A DNA stretch of 64,000 bases from Choanephora cucurbitarum (GCA_025331435.1 JAIWNI010000111.1:28602-92601); one strand, 5' to 3'. Numbered from the stretch's first letter, positions 33,481 to 47,618 are shown. A program made the numbers and translations. The notes: generated from the sequence alone by a model not told the origin.

Positions 33481-34742
33481 CTAATCCGTAGGATATACCT
33501 CTTTTTCACATATCTGTATCCGTTCATGTAACTATACACATACACACACACCTTAGATCTCCTATAGAATACCTACACTACTCTTTCCTCCTTTTTGTGA
33601 TTTTCAATTTCTAATACTTTATTATTCCTTTTCTTTTTTCCCAAGTGCATCATATTCCCTTTTTAACAAAATGCGTAGAAAAAAATAATAACTCTACAGT
33701 CAAACATATAAATACAATTCTCTTGTAATTAAGACAAACTCATTCTTGTATATCTCTCTCCAAAATGTGCTTCATTCCTCGTTTCTATGTTGTGATTTTT
33801 GACCTTCTTTCTTAATTTCTTGCAATTGATTTGCGCTTTGTTTGTATGTTGCTGACTGCATCTAGAAAACGGGTGGTCTTGCTTGAAGATAATGCATGTC
33901 ATTTAACTGTCTGACTTGACCAAAAAGAGAAGAGGAAGCCTAGAGCCAATCCTGATCTGAATTCGTTTCTATCCAAGGTCTCCCACTTCAAATACAAAAA
34001 GGAGCTTTTTCATTTTCTTTTTAGCAGAATGACATGATTTATTAAACGCCTCTAGAAAAAAATAGCCACCAAACAATAAATGAAAAAGTTCAGGGCCCAT
34101 TGAACTTTACTTTTCTCCTTTTTAACTTGGTGATATTTGTTTGTCAAAAAGTGTTCCTTTAATGTGATCGTTAGTATATAACGTATATGCTTAGCGATAT
34201 TCATATGAGAGATATTTTTGCATTTGTTTTGACCATGAAACACAAACTGCATAAAGAATATTACACTCAGTCTTTCATGGTAACAGAAGAAAAAGAGGGC
34301 TCGACTATAACGAAAGTTTTCCAAACAATTACCTGACTTGGCTCATTCTAATTGATTCTTCGAATGTGCACTGACTACGTTTCTAGAGAAACAATTGCAT
34401 CATCCTTTTTCAACAATGAGTTTTGATTGTTTTAAAAAAGGGGAGATCAGTCAAAATTGACAATGATCACTACGTCTTTTCTCTTTCCAGTCGCGGAAAG
34501 ACTTAGAGAATAACAAGAAAGGGGTAAAGTGTTTATGAAGAGATAATGAAAGAGAGAGAAAAAAAAGGGAGAATTTATCGCCTGTGCAAAGTTGTTTGTT
34601 ACAATAATGAAACCCAAACTTTCTTTTTATTGCTTTTAGATGAAGTTTTCTTTCTTTCTTGAATCTCTCTCTTTTTTTTTTCCTCTTTGCTTTGTCCTTT
34701 TTTTATTCTTCTCTTTCCTATCACAGATTGTCTGAGAGAAAG
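33481..34742. other. Intergenic region
   Basis: About 1.26 kb without a recognised gene. The last 100 bases are a T/C-rich tract leading to the globin start. No RNA gene or repeat could be supported. Confidence 0.45.
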
Positions 34743-35594
34743 ATGGCAACAAATGGAAAGGCGGATTTCAGTAACCCAAAGACAAACTCCATCAAAAAAA
34801 GTAATGGTAGCTTTCGAGTCTTTCGTCACCGCTTCCCTCATCCAAAATCCCCACCACCTTCACTACATCCAGGAGCTCATAAGGACATGACAACTCGTTG
34901 CCCAATGATCATCGCAGGCTCTTCATTCGGCTCTTCATCTACTATTGATCAAGACTTATCACCTACACAGGAACAAATAGATCTTGTACGTATCAGTTGG
35001 GAAAGAGTGAGCGAGAAGAGACACTCAACAGACGATCGAAACATATCACCTGCTCATGCTTTTGGACTTGCCTTTTATGAAGCATTGTTTGAGATGGAAC
35101 CTGCTTGTTGTGAACTTTTCGCTAATGTGTTTCAACAGGCTAGAGCCCTCACAGGCATGATTTCTTATATTGCTCGAGCGCCTGGTGTAACAAACAATAA
35201 CAATAACAATGCTTGTCCAACCGGCTTGGACTCTCCACCAGCAACACCAACCATTCGAGACATCAATGCCAGAAAGAGAAGTGAAGATTTGGAGGACTAT
35301 GAAGAAGGAGACCCTGAATGGCTAGCTCAACAGCTCAGAGAATTGGGTGCAAGGCACTACTTTTACAATGTGAAGCCTCATCATTTGGAGCTTGTAGGTC
35401 CGGCTTTTGCGATGGCACTAAAGAAGCGTTTGGGTGAAGAGTATACGACTGAGATCGGTGAAGCCTGGGTCAAGGCAAATTCATATGCTGCTTATAACAT
35501 GAGAATTGGTTTTGAATCCCAACAGGCTTGGGAAGAAGGCATTACAACCAAGAGTTCCACAAAGAAAAAGAAGGCAAATTGCGTTATTTCTTAA
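34743..35594 (+). CDS. Globin-family protein with C-terminal CaaX prenylation motif
   Basis: Single-exon gene, 283 residues. A disordered N-terminus (1-70) is followed by a globin domain: SPTQEQIDLVRISWERV (helix A), FGLAFYEALFEMEPACCELF (helices B-C), VFQQARALTGMISYIARA (helix E), an insertion rich in Asn/Pro/acidic residues (about 148-190), then WLAQQLRELGARHYFYNVKP with the probable proximal histidine H205, and HHLELVGPAFAMALKKRLG plus AWVKANSYAAYNMR for helices G-H. The protein ends STKKKKANCVIS: a polybasic run and a CaaX box (C280) whose final Ser favours farnesylation. A membrane-anchored globin suggests redox or gas sensing near a membrane rather than oxygen transport. Heme binding is inferred, not shown. 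Confidence 0.82.
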   Translation: MATNGKADFSNPKTNSIKKSNGSFRVFRHRFPHPKSPPPSLHPGAHKDMTTRCPMIIAGSSFGSSSTIDQDLSPTQEQIDLVRISWERVSEKRHSTDDRNISPAHAFGLAFYEALFEMEPACCELFANVFQQARALTGMISYIARAPGVTNNNNNNACPTGLDSPPATPTIRDINARKRSEDLEDYEEGDPEWLAQQLRELGARHYFYNVKPHHLELVGPAFAMALKKRLGEEYTTEIGEAWVKANSYAAYNMRIGFESQQAWEEGITTKSSTKKKKANCVIS

Positions 35595-36440
35595 TCCATC
35601 TTCACATCATTTGAAATAATTAGCTTTAGCGTGCATAAGAAAGTTCAAGTTTCAAAGCTTCCAGAAAAGCAAGCAGCAACAATTTCTTCTTGCGCATCGA
35701 TCTAGTTAATATTCATCGACCAACACTTATATCAGTCATTGTACAGACCACACTTTTTTCTTCTTTGCTATACCCTGTCTACTCCATCGTAACTATAATG
35801 CATATGTCTTGCAAAAGCAAAACGAGAAAAGCAATAAAATCGCACAGAACCTATCAAAGTTAGTAGAATACTTGGGATAAAGGAGCAACAATCCTAAATA
35901 GATTGATCCGAAAAGCTCGCTTCTAAATACAAAAGGATGTCGATCAACTCAAATTATTTTCATCAGCCTTCAGAGCTGAATATGTTTCTGATCATGGACT
36001 TTTCTTCAGTTATTCTATGCACCAATATCCTTTACTGAATACTAAGCATTAACTAGATTCTATAGTAAACGAACGCTCAGAAACCAATAAAGACATAGGC
36101 ATTCCATAGAATGTTCGACTTTGTCAAAAATAAGAGAAATCTTGGTCTATAAAACAACGTCTCCCCCTTATACTTGAAAAAGTGAAATGCGTTGTTTCTG
36201 ATTACTGCAAACAGCTTGAGGCAAATTAACTTTTATTAGGCGTCTTCATCCCGTCTCATTGTATACCATTTAAGTCAAACCAAAATGAGTACCATGCTTT
36301 TGTTGTATTTACGCATTGGCTAGTAAATGTGGGAGAATAAAATGGAACAGTGACTTTTTTTTTCAAGAAAAATTAGATTTAAACTCCATCTGTACCATCC
36401 AATTCTTGTTGTTTTTTCTCTTATTTTATTAATAATCAGC
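35595..36440. other. Intergenic region
   Basis: 846 bp between two rightward genes. It is AT-rich with no recognised gene, repeat or RNA. It should carry the promoter of the bZIP gene. Confidence 0.45.
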
Positions 36441-37612
36441 ATGGATAATCAAGCTATTCGACAGGAATCAACCTCTCCCTCTACGTCTGCTTTTAGACCC
36501 ATCATGCCTTCCAGTACGCCACCGAAAATATTGCCTCGACCGGAATCTTTAAGACTAAGCAGCGATCAAAGTTGGATAAGGATACCATCCAAAAGACCTA
36601 TGAGTATGCTTTTCTCTTTTTCTCAAATAAAGTAAAAGAATTGGAATATGAGACACTCAATTGATTATCTTTTACTATAGAAGGTCCAAACGAAGATGTA
36701 ATAAAGCTACCTGGAGTCAATTCAACAAATGATTTACGCATTCGTCGTAAAGAACAAAACCGAGCAGCACAGAGAGCATTTCGGGAGCGAAAAGAACGTT
36801 ATGTGAAGGAGCTTGAAGACAAGATCAAAGAAATCAAGGCAGCTCACGCCATTCAGGTTGCACAATTAGAGAAAGAAAATCAGGAACTCAAGTCAGCTCT
36901 GAAGCGATTACAAAATGCATCTCCTGAGGCAGCATCACCGCCTAATAAAAAACAGAGAAAGAGATCACTGTCACCTGTTGGAGACATATCATCACCTCAA
37001 TCTTCAGGCACTCAATCACCTATAAATGCTTCGTCCATAAACACCCCGCCTGCAAGTACATCGCCTAGAAACATCTCACCTGGAACCGCCTCACCTATGC
37101 ACGCCTCGCCTATAAACACTTCGCCCACACCACGTATTCCTTCTTCAGCTGTAGCATGTATTCGAGACAAAGACGGTATTTCGTTTTGCGAGCGGCTGAA
37201 AGAAGAGGTATGCTCACGAGCATACAACCAGCTGTTGACAGAGCCGCTGTTTGATTCACATGGTTTCTTGAACGAGACAATTTCAAGTCATCCTGTTCCC
37301 ATTGTTACTACAGATGAGGAAGGCAATGAATGTCGGAAATCCGAGATATTTAACAAGATGGAGCAGGATCTGACTGATCATTTTCTGCCAGCACAGCACG
37401 ATGCTTCGGCTCTTCATAAAGCAGATGGGTTTATATCTTGCTCTGAAGTGTGGGCTAAGATTTCCACACATCCTCGCTTTGAGGAATTCGATGTTGACGA
37501 ATTGTGTGATGAGATAAGAAAAAGAGCCAAATGTTCAAGGAACGGTCCGGTTTTCGAAGAGCATGATGTGATAGAAGTATTAGAGACGATGGAAGCAAAA
37601 CTAAAGTCATAA
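36441..37612 (+). CDS. Yap1/Pap1-type AP-1 bZIP transcription factor
   Basis: Two exons, 36441..36603 and 36681..37612, 364 residues. The basic region RRKEQNRAAQRAFRERKER (residues 76-94) carries the NxxAAQxxFR signature of fungal AP-1 factors, followed by a leucine zipper. KKQRKR near 145 is a possible NLS. A central stretch repeats S/T-P dipeptides (about 148-207). Two cysteine-rich regions match Yap1: n-CRD with C214, C224 and C232, and c-CRD with C308, C330 and C339 (ISCSEVWAKISTHPRF, VDELCDEIRKRAKCSRNG). In Yap1/Pap1, oxidation links these regions and hides the export signal, so the factor accumulates in the nucleus and turns on antioxidant genes. The same redox switch is expected here. 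Confidence 0.93.
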
Positions 37613-38198
37613 ATCATTCATTGTTATTCCCATCTTCAGTCTAGTCATGAATTTATAGAAACATACCCCTCCTCTCATTTGCTCTTGCTTTTCTTTGGTT
37701 TTCTTTTTTGCATTAAAGCTTCATTGCCTTTGCCTGTTAGAATGCTAAAAAAAAGAAGAGCTTGTCTCGATGCTTGAAGAAACGTTTTTCTTTTCTTTTA
37801 CTAAACTTTTACATTGAGGAGAAGAGAAGTAGCAACACAGAAGATTCAGCCAGTTGTTTTCATTCAATCAAGCCCAAGACATCAAAAGCAAAGATTTACC
37901 TCTCTTTTTATGAACGGATAATTTCATAAGCACATGAAAGTTTCCAGCTGAACATTACATTCAAAGTTAAAGGAAACATACTTCTTTTTTTTTTTGGCAA
38001 AGATGTAAAGGTACATACTTTCTTTATGATAACAATAAAAAAATAACCAATAAATATTTAAATAACAAAAACAATTGCTTCGAAAAAAAAACAGGGAAAG
38101 TAGATGAAAAAAGGTTGTCTATGGAATTAATGAAGGGACAATGAATTAGCGATGTAACGAAGAGAAAGAGAGAGGGATATAGATATTAATAATGGTTT
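37613..38198. other. Intergenic between convergent genes
   Basis: 586 bp of 3' flanking DNA between the bZIP gene and the HMG-CoA reductase gene, which converge. A/T runs at 37985-37996 and 38082-38091. No gene seen. Confidence 0.45.
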
Positions 38199-41100
38199 TT
38201 AAGATTTAATACAACTGCCAGGGGCAGGAGCAGGAGCAGGAGCATTACCACGGTTGTGAGCCATATGGGCCTTAACTAAGTGACCAGCAGCTAAAGCAGC
38301 ACACAAAGACAACTCACCAGCCATAACAGAAGCACAGATGATACGAGCAAGACGTTGAGCATTGGCTCCAGGTTCAGTTGGATGAGGACCACGAACACCA
38401 AGCATATCCAACATGGCCTGTTGAGGAGGCAAGATAGTACCACCACCAATAGTACCGACTTCGATACTAGGCATGCTACAAGAAATATGCAAGTCTTGGT
38501 TATCATTGATGGCCTTCATCAAGGTGATACAGTTGGAACTTTCAACGTTTTGAGCAGGATCTTGACCTGTGGCCAAGTAGACAGCAGTCAAAATATTAGC
38601 AGCATGTGCATTGAAGCCACCAACAGAACCAGCCATAGCAGAGCCAATCAAGTTCTTTGAGATGTTCAGTTCAACAAGGGCACTAACAGAAGTCTTCAAA
38701 ACCTTTTCGACAACATGGCCAGGAATGACGGCTTCAGCAACAACAGATTTACCACGACCTTCAATCCAGTTGATAGCAGCTGGCTTCTTATCAGTACAGT
38801 AGTTACCAGAGAGCGAAACAATTTGCATGTCAGGAAAGTGTTCAGTGAGGATGCTAAGTGCCTTTTCACAACCCTTGGAAATCATGTTCATACCCATAGC
38901 ATCACCAGTAGTTGTGGAAAAACGGATAAAGACAAGTTTACCGGCAAGAGCTACCTTGAGCTTTCTCAAACGAGCAAAACGAGAGGTAGAGTTGAAAGCT
39001 TCAGTCACAATCTCTCTACCTTCTTCTTCAATAAAGCGCTTACAGGCAGCAGCACGGATGATTGAAGGGAATTCAACACAAGGACCACGAGTCATACCAT
39101 CAGCAGTTAAGATAGTAGTAGCACCACCACCAGCGTTAATGGCCTTACAACCACGAGCAGTAGAAGCAATCAAACAACCTTCTGTAGTAGCCATAGGAAT
39201 ATGAATCATATCACCATCAATGTTCATAGGACCAGCGACACCAACAGGAATAGGCATGTAACCAATGACGTTCTCACAACAGGCACCCATAACTTTTTCG
39301 TAATGGTAGTTATAGAAGGGAAGCAAACTAGATTCTAAAGTCTTTGTCATTGAAGCACGAGATACCAAGGCACGACGGATACCAACAGCACGTTCCAAAT
39401 CACCCAGTACTTTTTCTAAAGCGTAAGAGGCCATCTTGCCTTTTTCAACAAGACCAATAACTTCCTCATCAGACAAGGATTCAGGAGTTTGAATCAAAGA
39501 CATGCATTCTTCAAGTGAGCGGATAGCGCCGTGAACAGCTGAAGAACTGTGAGGCTTCTTTTCATTCAATGGCTTCTTCATCACTTGTTGGGGTTGAGGT
39601 GTAGGGGTTGTCTTTTGTTCCTGTTGCAGATCAGGTACCTTGGCAGGTTGTTTAGCAACCTTAAAGAGGTAAGTGTTCAAGAACAAGGAGACACAGAGGG
39701 CAACAGAAATCCATTTGGAGATAACAGGGTGCTGGATGTAAACGGCGTATGTGTCTAATAAATAATCCAAGGGTTTACGGATAGTGTCAGGAACAAATGT
39801 CTTTTGCAAGCCAGATGCAACACGGAAAGGCAAAGGAGGAAAAACTTCAATCAAGAGAGGTAGTTGGCTATCATTTGATGTACGATGTTGTTCAAGGAGC
39901 TTTTGAAGCACATTTCTGACACCAGGTTCCATTACACTCACTTGAGGACCTGCGGTACCTTGGAAAGTAGTGCAAACCTTAAATAATTGCATAGCAACAA
40001 AACCCACAATCTATGCGAACAAACAGGTTTTTTTTATCAGTCATCATCGTTCGAGCTGGATCGACGTGTTTCCTTACCATGAGTAACTTGACTCTACCAA
40101 TAAGAGTCTCATCTGTCTTGAGGTTGTTATTGTTTGTTGTTGTCGTTGTGCTATCGCTAAAAGCTTTGACGACTGTGCTACGGATATATCCTGTTCCGGT
40201 AGATGAACCTTTGATGGTAGCATTGATTTCACGGATTCTCAAAAGCTAAAATACAAATGAACGAGTTAGGCTAGCTCTACTCCTCCCCTTTCTAGTCCAA
40301 CGTACCTCAAGCTTTAATGCCAATACAGCTGTGTACCAAGTAAACATGATGATGAAATCATATGCTAAGAGAATAGCACTTAAAAGACAGAATTCACGCA
40401 AGCCGGAAATACCGGACTTAGCACCTAAGGCCAGCACAGTAATTTCCATGATACAATCTCTAGCAATAGGCAAGGAGACAGAGTCAACAGCACGAACAAT
40501 AGTCTTTCTGATCTCTTGTTTTGTAAGTGGGGTTTCCTTGCTGAATTCAAACACTCTTTTAGTCAGTTTAAAATGACGCTCGAATCCAATAGTGACAGCT
40601 AAAAAGGGAATGGCCTCACTAAAAAAAAAAGTAAGAAAATTGAGTTATTTTCTTCCCCAGCAAAAAAAATACAACTTACGCCAATACAACAGGATAGACA
40701 TCAACACCAAGTGCATTTACAGTTAACAAGGCAAACATAAAGCTGAAGAATCCATTGACAAGGACAGCAGTAGCCAATGTGTAACGAGAACCCATAGATC
40801 TCATGTTCATGTAGAGTGAGATAAAAGTAGTAATCATCATCACATAACCTGCCAAAATGACAATAATGTCAATATTGTCAGCCATCTAAAACAAAAAAAT
40901 AAAATAAATAAAAGCCGCCTATATTGATGGTATGACAAGTGTTCTAAAGTACCTCAATCAATTCTCTGATGCGGAAAATGATGTTGCGAGAGATAATAAA
41001 AGCCCAAGTGAAGACATCTTCTTGATGACCAGAGTTAGAAAGTGAAATAAGATCACCAGAAGACAAGGTAGACACCTTTTGTTCCCAAAGAGAAGAGAGC

Positions 41101-41765
41101 TGTTCACGGTAACTGGTAGAGCCATTGAAAGCGAAGGAAAGCAAGATGGAAGAAGCAGTAGAAGCATTCAAGTCCAATCCACCAAAAATAGACTGAGCAA
41201 GTTCAGGATGGTTGTTGATAGCTTTCTTGACGTCTTTGGTGGCCAAGACATCTTCGTCAAATATGCTGGAGAGTGACTGAGAAAAACATTGTCCTTGAGC
41301 GTCTTTGAAACACAAAGCATTGTAGCCAAACTGACCAACATGGTCGTCCAAGAGTGTGTGTTCAATAGTACGTTGGAAGCGAAGAATGTTGGAGAGTGTT
41401 GTGGGATCAATGATGTTTTTTTCCTTGTCGTTGGAAGAAATGGCGATTTGCTTCAATTGGATTTTGACAGCATCTTGACTGCCTGGTAACTCACTGCGAA
41501 TCAGAGGTTGAAATTGAGCAGCATCTTTATCTGCATACACAAAAGCTGGGTAGAGACGCGTAGCAGTACCAGAGAATATGTCCGAAGTGCGAGCTAGGTT
41601 GAAGAGATAAAAGTAGCTGAAAGAGGAGATGATGAGTATGCCTGCGATCATCTCAATAGGATTACGAGATGACAACTTGGCAGCACGGTGAATGCCTTTG
41701 CCGACCATAGTAGAGATAGATCTAAAGGCAGTGGTCCCACTATGCTTTGGTAAAAGAGAAGCCAT
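38199..41765 (-). CDS. 3-hydroxy-3-methylglutaryl-CoA reductase
   Basis: Five exons, complement(38199..40010, 40078..40245, 40306..40618, 40680..40885, 40953..41765), 1103 residues. HMG-CoA reductase makes mevalonate for sterols, carotenoids and other isoprenoids in the ER membrane. The N-terminal half has multiple membrane segments; exons 2-3 ([17 protein letters not shown] to the [15 protein letters not shown] block) form a sterol-sensing-like domain. The catalytic half shows [30 protein letters not shown], the NADPH motif VGTIGGGT and the histidine in [15 protein letters not shown]. The residue after HNR is Gly, so the Ser that AMPK phosphorylates in animals is absent. The tail is Pro/Ala-rich. 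All intron phases agree. Confidence 0.96.
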
Positions 41766-43214
41766 TTTTTTAAGACAAGCTTGTTTTCTTTTTGTAATTT
41801 TTTTCTATACGTTGAGAATGAAAAAATGAAAAAGAAAAGTTATGTGTTGAAACAATATGGAAGAGAAGAAAATGTAAAAAAAAAGGGGGGGTTCCAGAAG
41901 GATTTATACTAAAAAGAAAAGGCATGTTCTATCGGACGGCTATTCAAATATACAGGCGGAGCAGCAAGCAGATAAGCACAAAAGATCTCGATTAAGGAGC
42001 TTTCTGCTTTTGATTGTCCTCACCTAAAGTCTCTCAGCTCCTTTTATCTATCTTTTACTTTAAGGTAACCTAAGGCTAAGCGAAGTCTTTCTTCAGCTTG
42101 TCGTCTTTAGGATCTTGTCATATTGATGACAAAGCAGATATCTCTTTTTAAACAGAAGGTTGGTGTTGTACAACAAGATTTTTTTTTTGTAAAAGAAGGA
42201 AAAGTATAGCCTCTTGTCGGATTCTTCTAGACATCTTGGCGTTTACTACAGCAACTTGGCTATCCTGTAAACAACAGCTTGTTTTGAAACAATGAAAATA
42301 GAGTGTGTGGTGACGAGGCATTAGTGGCAATTTACAAGTGGATCATCTGCAACTCTAGTTTGCTGCATCTGTCTCCTCTATCAATAATTTCTTGTTAAGG
42401 TCCATATAGACTCCCTTTTGCCTTTGTTTATATCATGAACTTGTTCAAGTTGACCTTCTCCTCCTTTTATTTTCGTTTGGCTCAAGCCAAGTTAATGCAA
42501 GCAGGGTAGATCCTATTAGGCTAATGCTTGAGCTCAGCAAAGATAGGGTGTTGGTTCGGGTACAATACTAGTGTAACATCTTCTCCTGACAAATATTCTT
42601 GTTGAAGTAAATGAATCGTCATACAACAGCATGTATTGTTTATCGCATCTAGCAAAGAGTTGAATACGAAAACATGTTTTGACTGATATAAACAATAGGC
42701 TATACTTATCTGTTGTATATGCATTAAAAAGAATGATGTAGATGAAACAGAGAGATAAAAGAGTGTTGTGTACAAAGTAAGAGTCCAATGTATTAAAAAC
42801 CATGCAAGACCCTTGACACAACATGTTTGAGACCAAACTTAAAACTATCCAGATTCTTAATGCTTTTGCTTTAGGCAAAAGAATCAATACTTGAAAAGAA
42901 AATGCACTTCCTGTTCTTTCTCTCTCACCTATATTTGTATTCGTTGCTTTAGCTATTCTAGCACACTGTAGAGGTTGTCACTTGCGAAGCAGTCTATTTG
43001 TAATAGACAACAGTTATTGAACTGTAATCTTTTGAACAATGAAAAGGCAGAGATTCTCAATGATTTTTTATTACACCAAGTCTTCTGACATATTGTTCGG
43101 CACGGAAAACCATTTAGACAATGAAAACTTAATGATACAATGGCGCACAGACGGCTAAAAATAATATCGACTATAATACTAACTATTTCCAAAAACAACT
43201 AAAATTTATTAACT
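41766..43214. other. Intergenic region
   Basis: About 1.45 kb between two leftward genes. It should hold the HMG-CoA reductase promoter at its left end; a G-run (41885-41891) and A-runs lie close to that start. No gene, RNA or repeat was recognised. Confidence 0.45.
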
Positions 43215-44780
<1,566 letters not shown>

Positions 44781-45721
44781 GGAGATATGAAACGAGTAAA
44801 AGAAGAAAAAAGAAGAAAGAGAGAAACCTTTTCGGCCGATTATTATTTTTAAAAACCAATCATGGTTGAACAAACTTGGTGTGCCTAAGGTTATTGCTTT
44901 ATGTCGCTAAGCCAAGGATATATGTCAGTTATTGAAATTCAGTTATTGGTTTGAGTGTTAAAAAAAATCAATTGTTTCCGAAAAAAAAATATGCATCATC
45001 TTCTCATAGTGTGTACTTGGTAAATGCTATTGTCGGCTTGAAAAGTGTAGACAAGCTTTGTTGAGATTGAATAGTCGTCTTTCTCTTGATAAAATGTTAG
45101 TTGCATTATGGGGGTTTGATTCAAGTAAGATACCAAAATGCATGATAGCTACTTGTAGTGATTACAAAAGCGATACCAATCACATTGTAAGATTTCTAAC
45201 ACTCTGCCTTATTAAAAATCTTGCATAATAAACTAAATTAGAAATACAGTCAATCGAAATGTAGTTCAATTGTGCGAATGCGGTTATGACCTAAAGGAGC
45301 ATACCTTTGTCAATACATACTACTTCAAGCATACCATGCCATTTCGCTCTTGAAATTCACTACTATTGCTACTTGCTTTACTTTTGATAGTATTGGCTAC
45401 CATGCTGGTTTTCTGTTCTAGGCTCGCTTATTTTGGTGATACTTTGGTAATATCAATGCATGTATATACCTCTGCTATTATTAATATCTACAGCATTTCG
45501 ACGACAAAGGCATACAGCAGGACGATATGCTCCTTAGTCTAATCTCTAACGCTACGTTTGGACGAGTGTTCTTTGTACTTGTAAAGACATTCATCACACT
45601 TGCCTACGCTTTGATTCGCAGTCACCCCCTCGCCTATTTTTTTTTCTTTAGACGAATATCCAATTCAAGCCCTCAGCTTTTTGTTTTATTTTTATTTTAT
45701 TTTTTCAAGCAGTAGACAAAG
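44781..45721. other. Divergent intergenic region
   Basis: 941 bp between the CaM kinase gene (leftward) and the mitochondrial S17 gene (rightward). A T-rich tract (45638-45712) precedes the ribosomal protein start. No other feature recognised. Confidence 0.45.
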
Positions 45722-46055
45722 ATGAGACAAAACTTCATTGGTATGGTTGTCAGCAACGCTATGCAAAAGACCGTTAAAGTCAAAGTGACATCTCAAAAGC
45801 TTCACCCTGTTGTTCTTAAAGTAAATAATATTGTCTTTCTCTACATACCCCCTGGAGGATACCATTGAATTGACACTTTCTTTTCTTTCTATATAGACTA
45901 TTAAAACGCATAAAAACTATCTTGTACATGACGAAAAAGAAGTTTGCAAGTTAGGCGATATTGTTCGTATCGAAGCAACCAGACCATTAAGTAAACACAA
46001 GCACTTTTCAGTTGCTGAAATCATTAGAAGTGTCAAGGGCTCAGCTACAGCATAA
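45722..46055 (+). CDS. Mitochondrial small-subunit ribosomal protein uS17m
   Basis: Two exons, 45722..45820 and 45897..46055, 85 residues. It starts [20 protein letters not shown], the hallmark of bacterial-type S17, and continues [21 protein letters not shown] and [18 protein letters not shown]17 binds 16S-type rRNA early in small-subunit assembly. The bacterial-like sequence, short length and location in a fungal nuclear genome indicate the mitochondrial form. No long presequence is present, as in several fungal S17m proteins whose own N-terminus directs import. Confidence 0.93.
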
Positions 46056-46346
46056 ATCAATTTCGTTACCATAGCTAGTCGAATAAACTGTATATAGACT
46101 TTACTCTCTTGTTCTTAGAAAACAGCTTCTCTATACGTTATCTACTCTGTATTCTTTAATCAAATATAGCATAACTTGAAAAAAAAAAGCTTATCATTTT
46201 AGATTGACATTATCCAATCAGCGATCTTATCAATTGTCTTATTTTTTTCCTTTGCTATATTATTTTGTGTGTATCTTTTTTTTTCTCTTTTTTTCTTTTT
46301 CTTTCGTTCTCTTTACTCCCCACTTTTCTTTTTCTATCTATAAACT

Positions 46347-47618
46347 ATGAGCAATTTGGTTGAAATCACTTCTGAAGCACAATTCCATGATATCTTAGCT
46401 AAAAAGGATGCTGTTCACGTCTTGAACTTTTGGGCTCCTTGGGCAGAACCTTGTCAACAGATGAATGAAGTATTTGCAGAACTTGCTGGAAAATTTCCTG
46501 CTTTGCAATTCTTGAAGGTAAGAAAAAAAAAGAAAGTGTGAGCAGGAGTGAGGACACTATGCTGATATCGATCTATGATTTTGATTCTTTTTTTTTTATT
46601 TATTTTTTAGATTGAGGCTGAAGAATACCCTGATATTTCTGAAAACTATGAAATTGCTGCAGTCCCTACTTTTATCATTGTCAAGGCTGGCAAAGTAGCT
46701 GAACAAGTAGAAGGTGCAAAGGCTGCAGAATTATCAAATGCCGTTGCCAAACATGCAAAGGGTGTATTAAATAGATTTACCAGTCCTTCTGTCGCAGCCA
46801 CAGAAAATAGTAATGCTGTCAAACCTGTAAAAGATCTGAATGCCCGCCTTAAGGCTTTAGTCAACAGTGCACCTGTCATGATCTTCATCAAGGGTACTCC
46901 TCAACAGGTAAGACAAAGCAACACCTATACAATAGAGTTGATTTGACATATATTTAACCTTTTTGAATAGCCTCGATGTGGTTTCTCTCGTCAATTGGTT
47001 GAGTTGTTGGGTGAACAAAAGGTCAAATACAGCTCATTTAATATTCTTGCTGATGAAGACGTCCGCCAAGGTAAGTGATATAGACAGCAAATAAGTTTTA
47101 CTTTACTTATCCATGTCTGTCGCTCAGGATTAAAGGCCTTCTCAGATTGGCCAACATACCCTCAAGTATATATCAATGGCGAATTGATGGGTGGTTTGGA
47201 TATTATTAAGGAGATGGTTGCATCAGGTGAATTTAAGGATGTCTTGCCTAAAGAAAAGGATCTGTCTACTCGACTTCAAGAATTGATCGAAAAGCAACCT
47301 GTTATGGTATTCATCAAGGGCACACCTGAAGAACCTCGTTGTGGTTTCTCAAGACAATTGGTTGCTTTACTGAATGAGAGACATGTCAAGTATGGTCATT
47401 TCGATATTCTGTCAGATGAAGAAGTTCGACAGGGATTAAAGGTTCATGTTGACTGGCCTACTTTCCCTATGTTGTTCTATAAGGGTGAATTGTTGGGTGG
47501 TTTAGATATTGTCAAGGAAATGGTAAGTCTTTATTGATACAGAGGAAAGTTAAAGGCAGTGTATTTATTATGATGATAGATTGAAAGTGGAGAATTTGAT
47601 CAAGTCTTGACGGCTTAA
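46347..47618 (+). CDS. Grx3/PICOT monothiol glutaredoxin with thioredoxin domain and two CGFS domains
   Basis: Five exons, 46347..46517, 46611..46907, 46971..47070, 47128..47522, 47580..47618, 333 residues. The N-terminus is a thioredoxin-like domain with WAEPC in place of WCGPC. Two glutaredoxin domains follow, each with a CGFS active site (C159 and C261) and WPTxPxxxxxGEL...GGLDI blocks. Such proteins bind [2Fe-2S] clusters with glutathione and pass iron status to transcription factors and Fe-S targets. Yeast Grx3/Grx4 have one Grx domain, while animal PICOT has two, like this one. Length matches PICOT (335). Convergent with the LITAF-like gene, 60 bp apart. Confidence 0.95.

Noticed and set aside
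38355..39204. Plus-strand frames within the HMG-CoA reductase gene
   Set aside because: Antisense shadows of the conserved catalytic domain.
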